From UBA4874 sp002399435 (GTDB taxonomy: Bacteria; Bacillota; Clostridia; Caldicoprobacterales; DTU083), in contig DAISGI010000007.1 in the NCBI GenBank assembly GCA_036823195.1, positions 1 through 64,000 of the forward strand: DNA of 64,000 bases, in the 5' to 3' direction. The notes below the pieces were generated by a model, which was not told where the DNA came from, searched no databases, and saw nothing but the letters and a program-made list of their open reading frames with translations. The position numbers and the translations under genes were made by a program. Below, piece by piece: positions 16,102-25,833 of this stretch. Every line of letters begins with the position of its first letter. Position 1 is the stretch's first letter.

Positions 16102-18456
16102 CTGCTTTCGATGGGAGACCATTCGCTGGATCGTCCGGAGGCGATACCGGAAGGACCCCAGGATATCCCTTACATTGCCCTTCAGGTTTTGGGAAAATTC
16201 CTCTGTTCGGGAAAGGTCCGTCTCCGTCAGCCGGTGATTTCCAAATTCCGTATCAATCACGAGCTCTGCAATGCTTTTCATGGATCCTGCAGGATTGATC
16301 AGCCAGGTATCGATTCTTTCCGCGTATTCATAAGGAGTTTCCCCCCGCCGGACAGGCGATCCGTAAAGCTGCAGCAGCCATAGGATTTCATTGTAATAGG
16401 CGTGGAGGCGGGAACGGAAAGGCATTCTGGAAACCTTTTTCCAATAATGCTGATACCGGAGGAAGAGGATAAGGGCAGCGGCAGATGCGAGGGCGGGCAG
16501 GGAACCCAGGGCAATCCATACGCCTGCCCGGGCTGCCGGCAGCGACCATTTCGTTTTTTCCTCCGCAGCCGATCTGTCCGGAACCGGCATATCCAATGCG
16601 TTATCTTCCTGGCTCTGCTTCTCATCCATCCTGTGCTCCCAATAATCCTGCCAGTACAGGATCTGATCGTTGCTGCGGAAAGCATTTTCTCCGGCCGATG
16701 CTGTCAATGCATCCCCAGGGGTGGGATCAAAGGTGAGCCATCCAACTTTCGGGAAATAGGCTTCCACCCATGCATGAGCATTCTTTTTTCTCACTTCGTA
16801 GATTCCATGGGAATTGGGAGAGGAAGGCGTCAGGAATCCTTCCACATAGCGGGTGGGGACGCCGGCTGCTCTGCCCATAACCGCCATGGAGGAGGCAAAA
16901 TAGGTACAGTAGCCTTCTTTCAGGTCGAACAGGAAATAGTCCACGAAATCCCGGCCGGAAGGCGTATAGGGCGGCCGGACCGTATAGGAAAAATGGCTTT
17001 GAAGATAGTCCTGAATGGCCATGATTTTTTCATAGGAGGAATCTTTTCCGGCTGTGATCTGCTTCGTCAGATCGTAGACTCTTTGCGGTACGGAATCCGG
17101 TATTTTCATATAATGCTCCTGGATGGACAGGACTTTTTTCCGGACTCCCTTTTGCTTGAGAAGGGAGTCCGGCAAAGGCCCGTTCCAGTCGATGGAAGGA
17201 ACTTTTTCCGTCAGATACTGCAAAAGTTCCGGATTGGTCTGGTCCGGGATCCGGGACCGCAGGGTATAGGGCTCTGCGGCGACGATTTCCCGTGTGGTAA
17301 AGGTTTCGCCCTTGGTGTTGAAGTAGGGCTGGGAAGCGCCCTTTACCGTACTGATTTCCGTCAGCTGCGGCGAATGAAAGATGGCGGAGCTCTTTATTCC
17401 GACGTGGGTAACCACGGTTTCGACTTCCGGAAAGAGTTCTTTTTGCTTTTTTTCCTTAAAATCCTTCCAAATCTGTTCATCAAAATTATAGACGCTTTTT
17501 CGGCTTTTTTCCCACGCCATGTCCCAAAACCGGTAACGCATGTCCTCAATGGTGTCGGTCCATCCGGAGCCGGCATATTCATTCAGAAGGGAGCCTCTCA
17601 GGTAAAGGGGCATCGGAGAGGAAACTTCCAGCACCAGATCCTCACTGAGCTGAACCGGGCCGCCCAGCTTCTCCGGAGAGGACGGAAATCCGGTTTCGGA
17701 CAGACGAAAGGGCTGCCTCGGGCCGGAAAAGCCAAATTGGTCCCGGACCTCCGTCTTGACCCGATCCACGCTTTTCACCAGATAAGGCCATCGATAGTTG
17801 GTATCTGCAGGGATCAGAATCCTGGCGGTCAGAAGAATGAGAACGGCCAATGGCAGGACATGGATCAGCCAGGTCCCATATTGGGGAGCGGAAGCTTTTT
17901 TGGACAGCTTTTTATGAAAGCTTCCTCCCCGGAGCAGGATGCCGCCCAGTGCAAACACCCAGATGCACCATTGGGACTCCCGATGGCCGAGCAGCCAGAG
18001 TGTGATCAGAAGGGCGGCCCCCAGCGCAAACGGGAGGAAGGACCATCGCAGCCTGACCTGCAGCAGATAAAGAACGGTTCCGATCAGGGAAATCCAGAGC
18101 CAGGCGGCAGGGAGATAATAGGAGAGAAAACAATCCGGACGAAGGGCTGCATTGCCACGGATGCAATCAAGCTGCCACCGGAGGAAAGCCTGGATGGAAC
18201 GCTGCCATTCCGGCCCCATCTCCCACCGGAGTACGGCCAGCCCGACCAGAGCGGACAGGGAAAGAAGAAATGCTGCCGTTCGTTTGCTCCAAAAAACAAT
18301 CCTCAGAAGGACACAGAGAGCGATGGTAATCAGCACAATTGTACCAATACGCACCGGCAGGCGGATGGCTCTCAGAAACGCGATGCTCAGGCTGCTGGTC
18401 ATAATGGAAAAGACAAGGCTCTCCATCAGAATGTCCATCCATTTGCCCTTTATCAT
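16093..18456 (-). CDS. Membrane transglutaminase-like protein (DUF3488/TGc)
   Basis: 787-residue membrane protein. The N-terminal third holds about six to seven hydrophobic spans. An extracytoplasmic region follows with a transglutaminase-like cysteine-protease fold: Cys in GYCTYFASSM (about residue 515), His in NAHAWVEAYF (about 560) and Asp in TFDPTPG (about 576). A further membrane span near 640 leads to a cytoplasmic C-terminal domain of the DUF4129 kind. Such proteins are typically encoded after MoxR and DUF58 genes, as here, and are linked to envelope or exopolymer maturation; the precise reaction is unknown. SD GGAGG seven bases before ATG; start overlaps the DUF58 stop. Confidence 0.9.
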   Translation of the reverse strand: MIKGKWMDILMESLVFSIMTSSLSIAFLRAIRLPVRIGTIVLITIALCVLLRIVFWSKRTAAFLLSLSALVGLAVLRWEMGPEWQRSIQAFLRWQLDCIRGNAALRPDCFLSYYLPAAWLWISLIGTVLYLLQVRLRWSFLPFALGAALLITLWLLGHRESQWCIWVFALGGILLRGGSFHKKLSKKASAPQYGTWLIHVLPLAVLILLTARILIPADTNYRWPYLVKSVDRVKTEVRDQFGFSGPRQPFRLSETGFPSSPEKLGGPVQLSEDLVLEVSSPMPLYLRGSLLNEYAGSGWTDTIEDMRYRFWDMAWEKSRKSVYNFDEQIWKDFKEKKQKELFPEVETVVTHVGIKSSAIFHSPQLTEISTVKGASQPYFNTKGETFTTREIVAAEPYTLRSRIPDQTNPELLQYLTEKVPSIDWNGPLPDSLLKQKGVRKKVLSIQEHYMKIPDSVPQRVYDLTKQITAGKDSSYEKIMAIQDYLQSHFSYTVRPPYTPSGRDFVDYFLFDLKEGYCTYFASSMAVMGRAAGVPTRYVEGFLTPSSPNSHGIYEVRKKNAHAWVEAYFPKVGWLTFDPTPGDALTASAGENAFRSNDQILYWQDYWEHRMDEKQSQEDNALDMPVPDRSAAEEKTKWSLPAARAGVWIALGSLPALASAAALILFLRYQHYWKKVSRMPFRSRLHAYYNEILWLLQLYGSPVRRGETPYEYAERIDTWLINPAGSMKSIAELVIDTEFGNHRLTETDLSRTEEFSQNLKGNVRDILGSFRYRLRTIQRMVSHRKQLF

Positions 18457-19667
18457 CCCATCGCCTCCAAAGCCTCATCCAGACGCTGATCGGTATGGAT
18501 GAGGAAAGTCGGAATTGCCCTTTTACGGAGATCCTGCAGCATTTTTTCATCTTCCTGATTCTCCCCGTTTCGGTTTTTTATCAGAAAGACCATGGGGCGG
18601 ACACCGGACTGTCTGAGAAGGCAAAGACGGTTGAACAGGTCATAGCCTATCTGATTCACCACCAGAATCAGACTTTCATTGGAGTGGAATGCGGAGGATT
18701 CGATCTGCAGGATCCTGGACATGGAAAAGGGACTTTGAAAGGCAATGCCGGAGAGAAATTCATAAAAGGCAGGAAAATTCTGAGGAGTTCTGCCGCTCAG
18801 TTCCTGTCTGCTCCTTTGGTAGATAATGAATTGAAGCGGTATCCATTTGCTGAGAAGATAGTGGGCCAGAGCCGTAGTCGATTCGACCATCTGGTCTTCC
18901 AGCTGTCGTCTTTCCAATCTGCTGATCCGGTCCGGCAGATTCATTTCCAGAAACAGAAGGACATGGGGCTGCGTTGTCATTTCATAGTTCATCACATAAA
19001 GATCCTGCATTTTGGACGAAATCTTCCAGTGAACTTTTTTAAGGGGATCCCCGTAGGCGTATCGGCGGATATCCGACTGAACTGCCGTTTCATTGGTTTT
19101 CAGCAGTTGATTGCTCAGAAGGCCCTCCTGCCGGATCTCGGGAAGAGGGAGATTGCTCAGGGAAAGAACTCTTGGAAGGACCGTCAGTCGCAGCATTTTG
19201 TGGTAATGTTTCCTGGTCAGATCCATGGAAAAATGGAACAGTCCAAAAAGGTCCATGACTTCAACCCCTGTGATGCCAATGGGATAAATTCCCCGCAGGG
19301 AACAGGGGAATTCTTCCCGGATTTCCCCGTAATGAAAGGGCAGAACAGACAGAATGCCTTCCTTCTTCGTATCGGTCAGCAGGGATTCAGGCGTCCGGTA
19401 GGAGACTTTAAGATAAGGAAAAAGAAAAGGCTTGTCATTGTGGATCTGTATGGTAAGGACCGCATGTTTTCCCTTGGGTGCTTCCTTCGGGGTAATGTCC
19501 TGCAGGTAGTGGAAATCCAGCAAAGTCCACAGGCAGGTCAGTACCGCATATACGAGAATGGAAAGAAGGATGCCAAAGCCGATATAGCAGAGCAGGTCCC
19601 CGGTATACAAGCTGAGCAGCAGCAATGCCGCGGTGCAAAGGACAAACAATATCCCCTGTGTTTTCAT
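18453..19667 (-). CDS. DUF58-domain membrane protein
   Basis: 404 residues with two N-terminal membrane spans (about residues 5-50), then the DUF58 signature YAYGDPLKKVHWKISSKMQD (about 207-226). A vWA-like region follows. DUF58 proteins are thought to be partners of MoxR AAA+ ATPases, perhaps presenting or assembling a client. It overlaps the neighbouring genes by four bases on each side, so the three-gene operon is translationally coupled. Confidence 0.9.
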   Translation of the reverse strand: MKTQGILFVLCTAALLLLSLYTGDLLCYIGFGILLSILVYAVLTCLWTLLDFHYLQDITPKEAPKGKHAVLTIQIHNDKPFLFPYLKVSYRTPESLLTDTKKEGILSVLPFHYGEIREEFPCSLRGIYPIGITGVEVMDLFGLFHFSMDLTRKHYHKMLRLTVLPRVLSLSNLPLPEIRQEGLLSNQLLKTNETAVQSDIRRYAYGDPLKKVHWKISSKMQDLYVMNYEMTTQPHVLLFLEMNLPDRISRLERRQLEDQMVESTTALAHYLLSKWIPLQFIIYQRSRQELSGRTPQNFPAFYEFLSGIAFQSPFSMSRILQIESSAFHSNESLILVVNQIGYDLFNRLCLLRQSGVRPMVFLIKNRNGENQEDEKMLQDLRKRAIPTFLIHTDQRLDEALEAMG

Positions 19668-20608
19668 GAGGAAATCACCGGCACATAAAGGGTATGAAGG
19701 ATGGATTGCAGCACCCTTTCCGCCGTTTGTTCCTTCAGGCGGGCTTCGGGCTTCAGCATCAGACGGTGTGCCAGCACCGGCACGGTCATTTTCTGTACAT
19801 CATCCGGAATGACATAATTCCTTCCCTGCAACAGGGCATAAGCCTGGGAAGCCCGCATGAGGTACAGGGATCCGCGTGGACTGGCACCGAGGCTCAGATC
19901 GGGATGATCCCGGGTCATGGAAACAATACCGGCGATATACTCTTTGATGGCTTGCGCCGTTTTCACCTCCGCGGCTGTTTTCTGAAGAAACAGGATATCC
20001 CCGCCGGATGCGACAGGCTGCAGGGTGTCCAGCGGATTTTGTGTCTGAAATCTTGACAGGATCTGCATTTCCTCCCGCTGGGAGGGGTACCCCATGGTCA
20101 CCTTCAGCATAAATCGGTCCAGCTGCGCTTCCGGAAGGGGAAACGTACCGATATACTCCACAGGATTTTGTGTGGCAAGCACGATAAACGGGGCAGGAAC
20201 CGGATAGGTGATACCGTCCACGGTGACCTGTGCTTCCTCCATCACTTCCAGAAGGCTGGACTGGGTCTTGGGAGAGGTCCGGTTGATTTCATCGGCAAGG
20301 ATGATCTGGTGCATAATCATACCCGGCTGAAATTCCATTTGTCCCTTTTTGAAATTGTACATGGAGAATCCGGTAATATCGGAAGGCAGCACATCCGGGG
20401 TAAACTGGATCCTGCGGAAGCTGAGATTGAGGGATTTGGCCAGGGAGGACACCATCATGGTCTTTCCGACTCCCGGTACGTCCTCAATCAGGACATGACC
20501 CCTGCCCAGAAGGGCAATCAGCATCAGATGGATGGCTTCCCGTTTGCCCACCATCACACATTCTATATTTTCCTGTATTTTTTTTAGCAGCAGAGATGCC
20601 TTTTCCAA
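19664..20608 (-). CDS. MoxR-family AAA+ ATPase
   Basis: 314-residue AAA+ ATPase of the MoxR class. Walker A is GVGKTMM (about residues 45-51), Walker B is ILADEINR (about 108-115), sensor 1 is VLATQNPVEYIGTFPLPEAQ with the MoxR-typical Pro-rich continuation (about 149-168), and a C-terminal lid carries ASPRGSL. MoxR proteins act as chaperone-like remodelers that mature partner complexes, usually with vWA or DUF58 proteins. It is the first gene of the leftward operon and divergent from birA. Confidence 0.93.
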   Translation of the reverse strand: MEKASLLLKKIQENIECVMVGKREAIHLMLIALLGRGHVLIEDVPGVGKTMMVSSLAKSLNLSFRRIQFTPDVLPSDITGFSMYNFKKGQMEFQPGMIMHQIILADEINRTSPKTQSSLLEVMEEAQVTVDGITYPVPAPFIVLATQNPVEYIGTFPLPEAQLDRFMLKVTMGYPSQREEMQILSRFQTQNPLDTLQPVASGGDILFLQKTAAEVKTAQAIKEYIAGIVSMTRDHPDLSLGASPRGSLYLMRASQAYALLQGRNYVIPDDVQKMTVPVLAHRLMLKPEARLKEQTAERVLQSILHTLYVPVISS

Positions 20609-20857
20609 GGGGTCTCCTCCTTTCGGATGAATCCATACCCATTAGCATTTCCTTTGTATACCTGGAAAAGGACTATACGAACGGGTCTCTTTCCTTTATA
20701 ATAATAGGATACGGCAGAATTAGCAATACATTCTGATCAATTCAGCCATAAACCGTCTTAATAGGACCGTTGATTGTTGTTTCATCGGCAGCCGGACGGG
20801 CCATAATGGATTACAGGATTGTTGGAAACGGAGTTCCGGAAGAGGAGGAGAAGCTCT

Positions 20858-21847
20858 TTGAAAGATAAAATATTCAGGATATTGTTGGAGAACCGTGGAA
20901 AGTTTGTTTCCGGGGAAAAAATCAGTGAAAGGCTGGGAGTGAGCCGGACAGCAGTCTGGAAAGTTATCGGGCAGCTGCGGGAGGAAGGCTGCCGCATCGA
21001 ATCGGTTTCGAACAGAGGCTACTGCCTCACGGAAATTCCCGATCGTTTGAGCGGGGAACTGATCCGTACCTATCTGAATACCAATACCATGGGACAGTCC
21101 ATGGATCTGCATTTTTCCATTGGCTCCACCAATGCGCGTGCCAGGGAACTGGCGCAGAAGGGTGCGGCCCACGGAACACTTGTGGCGGCGGAAGAACAGG
21201 TAAGCGGCAGGGGAAGGCTGGGGCGTTCCTGGATATCCCCGGCAGGCGTTGGCATCTGGATGTCCCTGATCCTGCGGCCTCCTTTTCCGCCGCTGCATGC
21301 GCCCCGCATCACCGTGTTGGCCGCCCTGGCAGTAGAAGATGCCATTCGAAAAGTGACCGGACGGAATGCCGGTATCAAATGGCCAAACGATATTGTCCTC
21401 CGCGGGAGGAAAGTATGCGGGATCCTGACGGAAATACAGGCCGATCCGGACAGGATTGAATATGTGACGGTTGGAATCGGCCTGAATGCAAACACCAGGG
21501 AAGAAGATTTTCCGGTGGAACTGTCCCCCACGGCGACCTCCCTTTTCCTTGAATCCGGAAAGAAGGTGGACCGGAATTTTCTTCTGGCTGAAATACTGAA
21601 CAGCTTTGAGAAGTACTATAACAGATATGCGGAAGAAGAAGGATTTGCAGGACTGTTAACCGGGTACAGGAAGAAATGTATCACATTGGGGAAATCGGTT
21701 CATGTCATCGGCCGGACGGAGGAATTCGATGGGACTGCCGTTGATCTGACGGAGGATTGTGCCCTGGTGGTCCGGCTTGCCGATGGGACTTTCCGCACTG
21801 TTTTCTCCGGGGATGTTTCGGTGCGGGGGGGTGCAGGGTATGTATAA
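20858..21847 (+). CDS. birA: Bifunctional biotin-[acetyl-CoA-carboxylase] ligase / repressor
   Basis: 329 residues. An N-terminal winged HTH (SGEKISERLGVSRTAVWKVI, about residues 16-35) precedes the biotin protein ligase domain with GRGRLGRSW (about 119-127, biotinyl-AMP loop) and KWPNDIV (about 173-179), and a C-terminal SH3-like domain. It transfers biotin to carboxylase carrier domains and likely represses biotin genes. TTG 20858 is chosen because AGGAGG (20843-20848) sits nine bases before it; the open frame extends 13 codons upstream without an SD. No bio genes are visible in this window. Confidence 0.94.
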   Translation: MKDKIFRILLENRGKFVSGEKISERLGVSRTAVWKVIGQLREEGCRIESVSNRGYCLTEIPDRLSGELIRTYLNTNTMGQSMDLHFSIGSTNARARELAQKGAAHGTLVAAEEQVSGRGRLGRSWISPAGVGIWMSLILRPPFPPLHAPRITVLAALAVEDAIRKVTGRNAGIKWPNDIVLRGRKVCGILTEIQADPDRIEYVTVGIGLNANTREEDFPVELSPTATSLFLESGKKVDRNFLLAEILNSFEKYYNRYAEEEGFAGLLTGYRKKCITLGKSVHVIGRTEEFDGTAVDLTEDCALVVRLADGTFRTVFSGDVSVRGGAGYV

Positions 21848-21995
21848 ACATGATGTTGTGCAGATAATTCAAAGAATCCGGCTTATTCGGAAGGAAGAGG
21901 GGGAACACTTGCTTCCTGTTTCCCAGGGAGAGGATATCCGGCGGTTTTTTACCGATACACTGCATTGCTTTTATCAAAGAAGTTCATTAATATGA
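21840..21995 (+). CDS. Small hypothetical protein overlapping birA end
   Basis: 51-residue ORF whose ATG overlaps the final codons of birA by eight bases, with a G-rich SD-like tract (about 21824-21832) upstream. The peptide is charged (MYKHDVVQIIQRIRLIRKEE) with no membrane span. The coupling geometry is gene-like, but there is no recognisable family, so it may be a fortuitous ORF. Confidence 0.35.
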   Translation: MYKHDVVQIIQRIRLIRKEEGEHLLPVSQGEDIRRFFTDTLHCFYQRSSLI

Positions 21996-22070
21996 TGTAG
22001 ATTCTCATCTGCAGGGTTTACGACACTTTTCAGGCAATAGGAAACGGACCAAATAACTGGGGGTTATGTT

Positions 22071-23867
22071 TTGGAAATTTTAAAAAGAATCTATCGATAT
22101 TGCAGCCGGTACCGACGAAAGATGATTGCCGCATGTGTATTCCTGGTTCTCTATATCGCCGTCAATCTGATCACGCCTTTGATTTCCGGAATCATTGTGG
22201 ATGATGTCATCAAGGGTGGAAAACGGGAGATGCTCTCGGTTTTGCTTCTGATCCTGCTGGTGGGATCGGTCCTGAAGAGTGTCTCCATGTATTTTCGGGG
22301 CATCCTGTTTGAAAGCTTCTCCCAGGATTGTCTGTATGATCTGAGAAATGACATGTATACTCATTTGCAGCATCTTCCCTTTTCTTTTTATGACAACAAC
22401 CGGATTGGTGAGCTGATGTCCCGCATGACCGGTGACCTGGAAGGAGTCCGGGTCTTCCTTGCATCCGGTATTCCGGTTTTGATGGAGAATTGTGTCTACT
22501 TTTTCGGTACCACTGTGATCCTTTTCACCCAAAATGCCAAATTGGCCCTTGCAACTCTTCTGGTTACACCTTGCATCGCATATTGCGCCTATCGGTTCAA
22601 TCAGGTTGTCCGTCCCATATTCAGTGAAATCCGGGAGCAGCAGGCGACCCTGAATACTGTTACCCAGGAAAACATCACCGGGGTACGGATGGTAAAGGCT
22701 TTTGCCAGGGAAGACTATGAAATAAAGAAGTTTGAAAAGGAGAACAGGCGCAACCAAATGCTGAATATCAATGCCAGCCGGATCTGGGGAAGTTATTTTC
22801 CTGCGATGGATTTCATTTCCGGGATCTGCCTGATTCTTTTGGTCTGGTTTGGCGGACGTATGGTCGGAAGGGGAGAAATCAGTATTGGCACCGTGGTAAC
22901 TTTCAACGGGTATCTGTGGATGCTGATTATGCCCATGAGAATGCTGGGCTGGATCATCAATATGATGGCACAGGCCATTACTTCGGGGCAAAGAATTTTT
23001 GACGTCCTGGATACCGGAACGACGATCCGGGAAACGGAAAATCCGTATAATCCGGAGGAATTCCGCGGGGACGTGAGTTTTCAGGATGTCTCCTTCCGTT
23101 ATCGGGAACAGCCGGTTTTGCTCCATGTAGACTTCCAGGCACCGGCTGGCAGCACCATCGCCATTATGGGGGCCACCGGAGCAGGAAAGACCTCGGTCAT
23201 TAACCTGATCGAACGGTTTTATGACCGGTCCTCCGGCAGCATACGGATAGACGGTGTGGAGATCCAGGACTGGAGCATCCGGCGTCTGCGTTCGGAGATC
23301 GGCATTGTCCTGCAGGATACCTTCCTGTTCTCTGACACCATAGAGGGAAATATTCTTTACGGCAAACCCGATGCCACCCGGGAGGAAGTGATACAGGCGG
23401 CAAAAATGGCGGATGCCCATGACTTTATTTCGGAAATGCCTCAGGGATATGACACCATCGTGGGAGAAAGGGGAACCGGGCTGTCCGGCGGTCAGAAGCA
23501 GCGTATCGCCATTGCCAGGGCACTGATCAAGGATCCAAAGATCCTGATTATGGACGACTGCACTTCCGCTGTGGATATGGAAACGGAATATGAGATTCAG
23601 AAAGCATTGAAGGAAGTGCAGAAGAGCCGTACCACATTTATTATTGCCCATCGGATCTCCTCCGTTAAAAACGCGGATGAAATTCTGATTCTGGAGGACG
23701 GCCGTATTGTGGAACGCGGCAGTCACCAACAGCTGATGAACCGGAAAGGCCGGTATTATAGAATGGTAAGGCAGCAGTATCATGATCTGGATAAGCTGGA
23801 GGAGCTCAGGACAGGCTGGGCCGGGCCGGATCCGATGGAAGCATGCCGGAAAGGGAAGGTGATATAG
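22071..23867 (+). CDS. Heterodimeric ABC exporter subunit with degenerate ATP site (TM287/BmrC type)
   Basis: 598-residue half-exporter: six membrane helices, then an NBD with Walker A GATGAGKTS, signature LSGGQKQR and Walker B LIMDDCTSAVD. The residue after the Walker B Asp is Asp, not the catalytic Glu, and a Cys follows. That is the pattern of the degenerate-site subunit in heterodimeric exporters such as TM287/288 and BmrCD. The partner is the next gene, one base away. Start is TTG 22071 with TGGGGG seven bases upstream. Substrate is unknown, possibly drugs or lipids. Confidence 0.93.
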   Translation: MEILKRIYRYCSRYRRKMIAACVFLVLYIAVNLITPLISGIIVDDVIKGGKREMLSVLLLILLVGSVLKSVSMYFRGILFESFSQDCLYDLRNDMYTHLQHLPFSFYDNNRIGELMSRMTGDLEGVRVFLASGIPVLMENCVYFFGTTVILFTQNAKLALATLLVTPCIAYCAYRFNQVVRPIFSEIREQQATLNTVTQENITGVRMVKAFAREDYEIKKFEKENRRNQMLNINASRIWGSYFPAMDFISGICLILLVWFGGRMVGRGEISIGTVVTFNGYLWMLIMPMRMLGWIINMMAQAITSGQRIFDVLDTGTTIRETENPYNPEEFRGDVSFQDVSFRYREQPVLLHVDFQAPAGSTIAIMGATGAGKTSVINLIERFYDRSSGSIRIDGVEIQDWSIRRLRSEIGIVLQDTFLFSDTIEGNILYGKPDATREEVIQAAKMADAHDFISEMPQGYDTIVGERGTGLSGGQKQRIAIARALIKDPKILIMDDCTSAVDMETEYEIQKALKEVQKSRTTFIIAHRISSVKNADEILILEDGRIVERGSHQQLMNRKGRYYRMVRQQYHDLDKLEELRTGWAGPDPMEACRKGKVI

Positions 23868-23868
23868 G

Positions 23869-25653
23869 ATGTTGCACAACCGGATTACCCAGGACGAAGA
23901 ACTGGAAAGACCATTCAACATGAATCAGCTGAAGCGGCTTCTCGCTTACATGCGGCCTTATCGAAAGGAAATGTCCCTCACTCTGATCCTGATGTTTGTG
24001 GCTGCCTTTTGCGGCTTGCTGGGCCCGCGCATTCTGCAGATCGCCATTGACGACTATATGGTACAGCAAAAGTATGGCGCTCTGGCCGTACTGTCCGCCA
24101 TTTTTCTCGCGGTCAACGCCATCAGTGCGCTGTGTATGCATCAGCGGGTGCGCACCATGTCCGAGGTCGGGCAGAAGGTATTGTACCGGATCCGGCAGGA
24201 CATGTTCAACCATATTCAAAAGCTGTCCTTTAATTATTATGATAGTCGTCCTGCGGGAAAAATCCTGGTCCGGATCATCAATGATGTTAATTCCCTGGGG
24301 GATTTGCTGACCAATGGAATCATCAATGTCCTGACAGATGTTGCCACATTGATTCTTATGATCGTTATGCTGGCCTCCATGGATTACCGGCTGACGCTGA
24401 TTGCCCTTTCCGTCCTGCCGCTGATGCTGATTGCCATACTGCTCCTGAAAAAGGTTATCCGGCACAGATGGCAGGCCGTCCGCAGGAAATCTTCCAACAT
24501 GAATGCCTATCTGCACGAAACCCTGTCCGGAATGCGGGTCACCCAGGCCTATATCCGGGAGCCGGAGACCAATTCGCTTTTCAAGGGACTGAGTCAGGAT
24601 CTCCGTTCTTCCTGGATGAATGCCATTCATGTGAACAACCTGATGGGGCCGTTTTCCGAAGTGATTGCCACCATTGCGGTGGTTCTGGTCTATTGGTTCG
24701 GCGTAGGCATGATCGACAGCGGAACGGTTACCGTTGGTGTGCTGGTGGCGTTTTCCAGCTATGTCTGGCGATTCTGGCAGCCGGTGAACAATATCTGCAA
24801 TTTCTATAATTCCATTCTGATGGCCATGGCTTCCACGGAACGGATCTTCGAACTGCTGGATACGCCGGCGGATATCTATGATCACGGGAATGCAGGGGAA
24901 ATCCCCGACATTCAGGGAGAAGTCACCTTTGAAAATATAACCTTCTGCTATGAACCGGAAAACCCGGTTCTGAAGGATATCAGTTTCCACGTGGCGCCCG
25001 GTGAAACCATCGCCCTGGTTGGCCCCACCGGCGCCGGAAAAAGCACCATTGTCAACCTGATCAGCCGGTTTTACGAGCCGGTGAAGGGAAGGGTTCTGGT
25101 GGACGGCGTCGATATCAACACCGTGTCCATGAATTCCCTGAGACGGCAAATGGGTGTGATGATGCAGGATTCCTTTATTTTCTCCGGTACGATTATGGAT
25201 AATATCCGTTATGGCAGATTGGATGCCTCGGATGAAGAAGTAATGGAGGCAGCCCGGGTGGTGCATGCCGACGGGTTTATACGGGAAATGGAAAGGGGAT
25301 ATCAGACAGAGGTCAATGAGAGGGGATCCAGACTATCCCAGGGACAGCGCCAGCTGATATCCTTTGCCCGGGCGCTTTTGGCGGATCCACGGATTCTCAT
25401 TCTGGACGAGGCAACCTCCAGTATCGATACCGAGACGGAGATCCTGGTGCAAAAGGGATTGGAACAGCTTCTGAAAGGCCGGACTTCCTTTGTGATCGCC
25501 CACCGGCTGTCCACCATACGCAATGCCAATCGTATCATGGTGATTGACGACGGGGAAATAAGGGAATGCGGCAGCCATGATGAATTAATGAAGCAAAAGG
25601 GGGAATATTACAAACTCTATCTTTCCCAGTACCGTTTTCTGGAAGCCGTATGA
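23869..25653 (+). CDS. Heterodimeric ABC exporter subunit, partner (TM288/BmrD type)
   Basis: 594-residue half-exporter. Walker A is GPTGAGKST; the signature is LSQGQRQL (Gln for Gly at position three), as in TM288-type subunits; Walker B ILILDEATSSID keeps the catalytic Glu; H-loop is AHRLST. In the heterodimer this subunit's Walker A/B site pairs with the canonical LSGGQ of the partner, while its LSQGQ faces the partner's degenerate Walker B. That gives one catalytic and one non-hydrolysing site. ATG starts one base after the partner's stop. Confidence 0.93.
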   Translation: MLHNRITQDEELERPFNMNQLKRLLAYMRPYRKEMSLTLILMFVAAFCGLLGPRILQIAIDDYMVQQKYGALAVLSAIFLAVNAISALCMHQRVRTMSEVGQKVLYRIRQDMFNHIQKLSFNYYDSRPAGKILVRIINDVNSLGDLLTNGIINVLTDVATLILMIVMLASMDYRLTLIALSVLPLMLIAILLLKKVIRHRWQAVRRKSSNMNAYLHETLSGMRVTQAYIREPETNSLFKGLSQDLRSSWMNAIHVNNLMGPFSEVIATIAVVLVYWFGVGMIDSGTVTVGVLVAFSSYVWRFWQPVNNICNFYNSILMAMASTERIFELLDTPADIYDHGNAGEIPDIQGEVTFENITFCYEPENPVLKDISFHVAPGETIALVGPTGAGKSTIVNLISRFYEPVKGRVLVDGVDINTVSMNSLRRQMGVMMQDSFIFSGTIMDNIRYGRLDASDEEVMEAARVVHADGFIREMERGYQTEVNERGSRLSQGQRQLISFARALLADPRILILDEATSSIDTETEILVQKGLEQLLKGRTSFVIAHRLSTIRNANRIMVIDDGEIRECGSHDELMKQKGEYYKLYLSQYRFLEAV

Positions 25654-25666
25654 ATTTCATGCCCAT

Positions 25667-25813
25667 ACTCCGCACTTACGTGGACAGGACGAACACCGGA
25701 CCGGTACTGTCTGGTTTCGGACCGGGCACTCCGCACTCATGTGGACAGGACGAACATCGGTCCGGCACTGTCCGGTTTCAGACCGGGCACTCCGCACTCA
25801 TGTGGGCAGAACC
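25667..25813. repeat. 61-bp tandem repeat, 2.4 copies
   Basis: Units at 25667-25727 and 25728-25788, with a partial copy at 25789-25813. They begin ACTCCGCACT and end GACCGGGC, with scattered substitutions. GC-rich with internal GGACCGG/CCGGTCC-like dyads. Fills the spacer between the ABC exporter and recQ. No ORF is apparent. Confidence 0.9.
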
Positions 25814-25833
25814 ATGACTCGTGAGGGCATGGT

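Noticed and set aside
16402..18489. 695-codon open frame on the plus strand opposite the transglutaminase gene
   Set aside because: No domain or start signal; it mirrors a real gene with clear catalytic triad and operon context. Long antisense frames are common here because of codon bias.
20609..20857. Promoters in the divergent moxR/birA spacer
   Set aside because: TATAAT occurs at 20697-20702, but no acceptable -35 hexamer lies at 16-18 bp on either strand, so I did not call a promoter.
22080..23921. 613-codon open frame on the minus strand opposite an ABC exporter
   Set aside because: Shadow of the exporter gene; Cys/His/Pro-rich sequence with no recognisable family and no SD.
25667..25813. 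Possible CRISPR or attachment-site array
   Set aside because: Only 2.4 contiguous copies with scattered substitutions; no spacers, integrase or tRNA nearby.
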